Of a stretch of 61,685 bases of DNA, positions 58,763-61,685 are shown in pieces. Both the position numbers and the translations under genes were made by a program. Positions within the stretch are counted from its first letter, which is position 1, and each line of letters begins with the position of its first letter. The notes beneath the pieces were generated by a model. The model was given only the letters and a program-made list of their open reading frames with translations, was not told the DNA's origin and did not search any database. Source of the stretch: Campylobacteraceae bacterium (lineage in GTDB: Bacteria > Campylobacterota > Campylobacteria > Campylobacterales > Campylobacteraceae); the NCBI GenBank assembly GCA_031268335.1, contig JAIRXG010000018.1:1-61685 (forward strand), read 5' to 3'.

Positions 58763-60712
58763 ATGTCACTAATTTATAAGCCAAATCGCGCTTTTAGCAA
58801 AGAGGCGCGTATTAAAAATATGTGCGAGTACAGAGAGTTATGTTTGCAAGCCGAAGATGATTATGCGGGATATTGGGCAAAGCTGGCTCGCGAAAAAATA
58901 GAGTGGTTTGAACCGTTTCACACTGTGTTGGACGAGAGCGATGCGCCGTTTTACAAATGGTTTATAGGCGGCAAACTAAATGTGACTCATCAATGTTTAA
59001 GACGACACTTAAATGTTAGAAAAAATAAAGCGGCGATTATTTGGGAAAGCGAATTTGGCGATAAACGCATTATTACGTATCTGCAACTATATTACCGCGT
59101 AAATCGTATGGCAAATTTGATGAAAAACAAGTTTGATATCAAAAAAGGCGATCGCGTGGTTTTATATATGCCTATGATTCCGGAAGCTGTTTTTGCAATG
59201 CTTGCATGTGCGAAAATCGGCGTGATTCACTCCGTCGTATTTGGCGGATTTTCAGCCGAAGCTTTGAGAGATAGAATAAAAGATGCCGAAGCAAAACTTG
59301 TTATAACAGCGGACGGCGCGTTTAGACGTGGGAAACCCTACATGCTAAAACCTATAGTAGACGAGGCTTTAAGCGTAGGATGCGAATGTTGTAAAAAAGT
59401 TTTGATGGTAGAAAGAAACAAAGAGCCTGTTACTTATGTAAGAGGCAGAGATTATATATACAACGAACTTATTATGCAAGAGTCTCAATACTGCGATCCT
59501 GAGATTATGGATAGCGAAGATCCGCTGTTTTTGCTGTATACGTCGGGCAGTACGGGCAAACCAAAAGGCGTGCAACACTCGGGTGCCGGTTATATTCTTT
59601 GGGCGCAATACACAATGGAACATGTATTTGACGTAAAAGAGAATGATACGTTTTGGTGCACTGCCGATGTTGGTTGGATAACCGGACATACATATACGGT
59701 ATATGGACCGCTTGCCATAGGTGCTACGACTTTTATATACGAAGGTACTCCGACGTATCCGGACGTCGGACGGTTTTGGAAAAATATAGAAGAACACAGG
59801 ATAAATCAATTTTATACATCGCCGACAGCTATCAGAATGCTTCACAAAGAGGGGGCGCATGAGCCATCAAAGTATGACCTTAGCAGTTTGAAAGTATTGG
59901 GAACTGTGGGCGAACCGATAGATACAGATGCTTGGCTATGGTTTAGAGAAACCATAGGAAATGATAAATGTTCCATTGTAGATACTTGGTGGCAAACGGA
60001 AACAGGCGGACATATGATATCTCCGCTGCCCGGAGCTACTCCTCAAAAGCCGGGATACGCTACTTTTCCGCTTCCTGGGATTTGCGCGGAAGTTTTAGAT
60101 GGCAACGGCAATTCTGTACCGCGAGGCGAAAAAGGATTGCTTTGTATAACAAAACCTTGGCCTTCGATGATAAGAACTATTTGGAATGATCCCAAACGTT
60201 TTGTGAAAGCATATTTTAGTGATGTCAAAAAAAACGGCAAACCGGTATATTTTTCAGGTGACGGCGCGATAATAGATGAAGATGGGTATATCATGATAAC
60301 AGGACGAACTGATGATGTTATTAATGTATCCGGTCATAGATTGGGAACGGCTGAGATAGAAGCTGTTTTGGCGCATCACGAAAATGTTTCTGAAGTTGCG
60401 GTTGTGGGTAAACCAAATCAGATAAAAGGCGAGGGGATATTTGCGTACATTGTGCTTAAAAATACAAACAATAATATAGGCGAAGAGATAGAGATGATTC
60501 AAGAGCTTAATAAGTTGATAGTTAAGCAGATAGGTGCTATAGCGAGACTTGACGCGATTAAATTTGTGCCCGGACTTCCCAAAACCAGAAGCGGCAAGAT
60601 AGTAAGGCGAATTTTGCGTTCCATCGCCAAAAATGAAGAGATAAATCAAGATATTTCAACATTGGAGGATCCTACCATAGTGGAACAAATTCAAATGCTG
60701 GGAATAAACTGA
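58763..60712 (+). CDS. acs: Acetyl-CoA synthetase (AMP-forming)
   Basis: 649 residues, normal length. It activates acetate to acetyl-CoA through acetyl-AMP. The ATP-binding loop is [12 protein letters not shown], the WWQTETGG adenylate motif is present, and the hinge/A8 region is [17 protein letters not shown]. The C-terminal [11 protein letters not shown] holds the Lys that is acetylated in other species to switch the enzyme off. A promoter and repeats lie upstream and an intrinsic terminator downstream. A single-gene transcript is likely. Confidence 0.96.
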   Translation: MSLIYKPNRAFSKEARIKNMCEYRELCLQAEDDYAGYWAKLAREKIEWFEPFHTVLDESDAPFYKWFIGGKLNVTHQCLRRHLNVRKNKAAIIWESEFGDKRIITYLQLYYRVNRMANLMKNKFDIKKGDRVVLYMPMIPEAVFAMLACAKIGVIHSVVFGGFSAEALRDRIKDAEAKLVITADGAFRRGKPYMLKPIVDEALSVGCECCKKVLMVERNKEPVTYVRGRDYIYNELIMQESQYCDPEIMDSEDPLFLLYTSGSTGKPKGVQHSGAGYILWAQYTMEHVFDVKENDTFWCTADVGWITGHTYTVYGPLAIGATTFIYEGTPTYPDVGRFWKNIEEHRINQFYTSPTAIRMLHKEGAHEPSKYDLSSLKVLGTVGEPIDTDAWLWFRETIGNDKCSIVDTWWQTETGGHMISPLPGATPQKPGYATFPLPGICAEVLDGNGNSVPRGEKGLLCITKPWPSMIRTIWNDPKRFVKAYFSDVKKNGKPVYFSGDGAIIDEDGYIMITGRTDDVINVSGHRLGTAEIEAVLAHHENVSEVAVVGKPNQIKGEGIFAYIVLKNTNNNIGEEIEMIQELNKLIVKQIGAIARLDAIKFVPGLPKTRSGKIVRRILRSIAKNEEINQDISTLEDPTIVEQIQMLGIN

Positions 60713-60719
60713 TTTTTAA

Positions 60720-60750
60720 AGCGCGTCTTTTATTTCGGCGCGCTGTTTTT
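60720..60750 (+). terminator. Intrinsic terminator of acs
   Basis: AGCGCG (60720-60725) pairs with CGCGCT (60739-60744), followed by GTTTTT. It lies seven bases after the stop and marks the end of the core region. Confidence 0.8.
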
Positions 60751-60755
60751 GCATC

Positions 60756-60938
60756 GTAGGAGCTCAAAAATTAGGAGTTGGAGCCGCTAATTCAAAAAAA
60801 TTCAAAGATACTCACAGTTTTAGAGAATTAATAATAGAAGCCGTTCTTGTTGGTCAAATAATATTATTTTTTAAAAGAGAACAGATAGAATTTAAAAAAA
60901 TAGCCAAATCCAATATGTTTAAATTCATTATGAGATAA
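60756..60938 (+). pseudogene. Possible headless ORF remnant
   Basis: An open stretch of about 60 codons reads like protein (GAQKLGVGAANSKKF, then HSFRELIIEAVLVGQIILFF, then a basic tail) but has no start codon and directly follows the acs terminator. It may be the 3' end of a gene cut off by a rearrangement. The family is not recognised. Confidence 0.35.
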
Positions 60939-61265
60939 ATCCATAAATTAAACTTTTAATTTTTACGAACTTTAAAATAAAATAGATAATATTTTAAAAG
61001 ATATAATACAAATTTGAAAGATATGATAAAATACAGAGAAACGACTATAGATTTTCAATGTTTAACAATAGTGATATTAAATACAAAACAGATAACAAGC
61101 CGACAATCGTATGCCATGTGTTGCAAAATGTAATGGCGCAAAATCAATAGAAAACATTGCGCATTTTAAATAGAAAAGAAGAAAAAGAAGTTGCGTATCA
61201 TGAATGGAAAAATGGAGAGAGAAAGCGTAATTGCAAGGAGTTTTGGTCTATATGAAAGAAGGTGG
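60939..61265. other. AT-rich spacer before the palindromic block
   Basis: No intact gene seen. A 30-codon ORF at about 61059-61150 and scattered short translations have no recognised similarity. Together with the upstream remnant it looks like decayed DNA next to a recombination site. Confidence 0.4.
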
Positions 61266-61456
61266 GGTATGGCGTCTATTTGTGAGTTATACAAAATCCG
61301 CTGCGCAGATTTTGTATAACGGCGCGCGGGCTTTGCCCGAAGTCATGCTGTGCCCGCTCCGCGGACTTCGCATAACTCGGGATAGACGCCATACCGCTTT
61401 TTGCCATGCGCAAGCGCATGCCTATGCGCCACGGCGTCTATCCCGCGCGCCGTTAT
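61266..61456. repeat. GC-rich nested inverted-repeat block, attC/VCR-like
   Basis: Perfect arms: GGTATGGCGTCTAT (61266-61279) with 61382-61395; GAGTTAT (61284-61290) with 61372-61378; GTTATACAAAATC (61286-61298) with 61308-61320; ATAACGGCGCGCGGG (61316-61330) with 61442-61456; CGGGC (61327-61331) with 61335-61339; CGAAGTC (61338-61344) with 61364-61370; CGGGATAGACGCC (61378-61390) with 61433-61445; CATGCGC (61405-61411) with 61414-61420. 61321-61380 has 41 G/C in 60, far above its surroundings. The TATAACGGCG... ...CGCCGTTATGCGC frame resembles Vibrio-type attC (VCR) ends. Confidence 0.75.
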
Positions 61457-61505
61457 GCGCAATACGACCTAAAAATTGGTTGGAAAATAATAAAATAATA
61501 AATCA

Positions 61506-61537
61506 TTGACAAAATAAATAAAATTATGGAATATATA
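61506..61537 (+). promoter_or_regulatory. Candidate promoter of the terminal lipoprotein gene
   Basis: TTGACA (61506-61511), 18 bases, then AATATA (61530-61535) or, a little further, TATATA (61532-61537). It lies just after the palindromic block and before the last gene, so that gene seems to carry its own promoter. Confidence 0.45.
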
Positions 61538-61551
61538 AATAAGGAAATTTT

Positions 61552-61685
61552 ATGGAAAAAATAATGAAAATAACTGGTTTGATCTTATTGGTCTTTTTAA
61601 TGAATTGTTATAATATAAATGGACAGGAGGGAAATAAGCAAATGAAAGAAAAAAATAAATTGAACGGTTTTGATTTACCGGTTTA
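61552..61685 (+). CDS. Small putative lipoprotein, 3'-truncated by the window end
   Basis: 44 codons visible, preceded by AAGGA. MEKIMKITGLILLVFLMNC looks like a signal peptide ending in a lipobox-like L-M-N-C with Cys19; Asn at -1 is unusual for proteobacterial lipoboxes, while relaxed lipoboxes are known in spirochaetes. The mature part is Lys/Asn-rich. No family recognised. Its position right after the palindromic block fits a cassette gene. Confidence 0.6.
   Translation, partial: MEKIMKITGLILLVFLMNCYNINGQEGNKQMKEKNKLNGFDLPV

Noticed and set aside
61231..61509. 92-codon ORF across the palindromic block
   Set aside because: Its sequence is a by-product of GC-rich inverted repeats (Arg/Ala/Cys-rich, no family pattern).
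1..61685. tRNA, rRNA, transposase, phage or defence genes
   Set aside because: Searched by eye for T-arm motifs, transposase catalytic patterns, phage and restriction genes; none convincing. A covariance-model scan would be decisive.

Overview
The window looks like chromosomal DNA of a low-GC Campylobacterota (epsilonproteobacterial) genome. The evidence is protein-level resemblance (Csd3/Pgp3-type M23 peptidase, PGBA_N-domain protein, ComEC without its hydrolase domain, CjaA-like binding protein, GltBD, AguA/AguB) and gene order. From memory, three blocks follow Campylobacter jejuni order: ydcH-rpmB-rpe-dnaQ; uvrB, two small genes, prepilin, priA, ispG; and pyrF-nusB-ribH-kdsA-EamA / der-aroK-trpS-serS. 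The species cannot be named from the sequence alone.

Layout. 1-10143 is the 3' part of one giant surface or secreted protein. It has a lipase-like alpha/beta-hydrolase head, a DUF2135/YfaP-like segment, and then three modules, each made of cadherin-like repeats, one Cys-pair repeat and a beta-propeller segment (clear LVIVD repeats in the first two, a diverged one in the third). 10325-13223 is a minus-strand group (ydcH-like, argJ, K+ channel, rpmB). 13224-14089 is decayed DNA with an amidohydrolase relic. 14090-16529 is a tight operon (rpe, trpF, dnaQ-like exonuclease, DUF192). 17060-20347 holds a deoxyinosine glycosylase, a PH-like membrane protein and ppk1 on the minus strand. 21021-23914 is a complete polar amino-acid ABC importer. 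uvrB is divergent from two small genes, two pseudopilins, priA, ispG, dnaB and comEC. yihY, glcD and a PgbA-like gene converge on comEC. A Csd3/Pgp3-type peptidase and a NUDIX hydrolase follow, then gltBD, an RRM protein and a GluQ-RS-like synthetase. 48043-56093 is a core biosynthesis and translation block (orotidine phosphate, ribulose/KDO, shikimate, ribosome assembly, Trp and Ser charging). aguA/aguB (agmatine to putrescine) and acs close the core region.

Non-coding DNA. The intergenic spaces are unusually long for this group and carry many copies of the perfect 8-bp palindrome TACATGTA. I located 17 outside intact genes (roughly 7 kb) and 7 inside genes (roughly 54 kb). No tRNA, rRNA, CRISPR array, insertion sequence or prophage gene was recognised.

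Right end. After the acs terminator the composition changes. A GC-rich block at 61266-61456 is built of nested perfect inverted repeats and resembles the large attC/VCR-type recombination sites of integron cassettes. It is followed by a promoter-like sequence and the start of a small lipoprotein gene that runs off the window. This junction, the giant modular protein and the TACATGTA family are the three things most worth following up.
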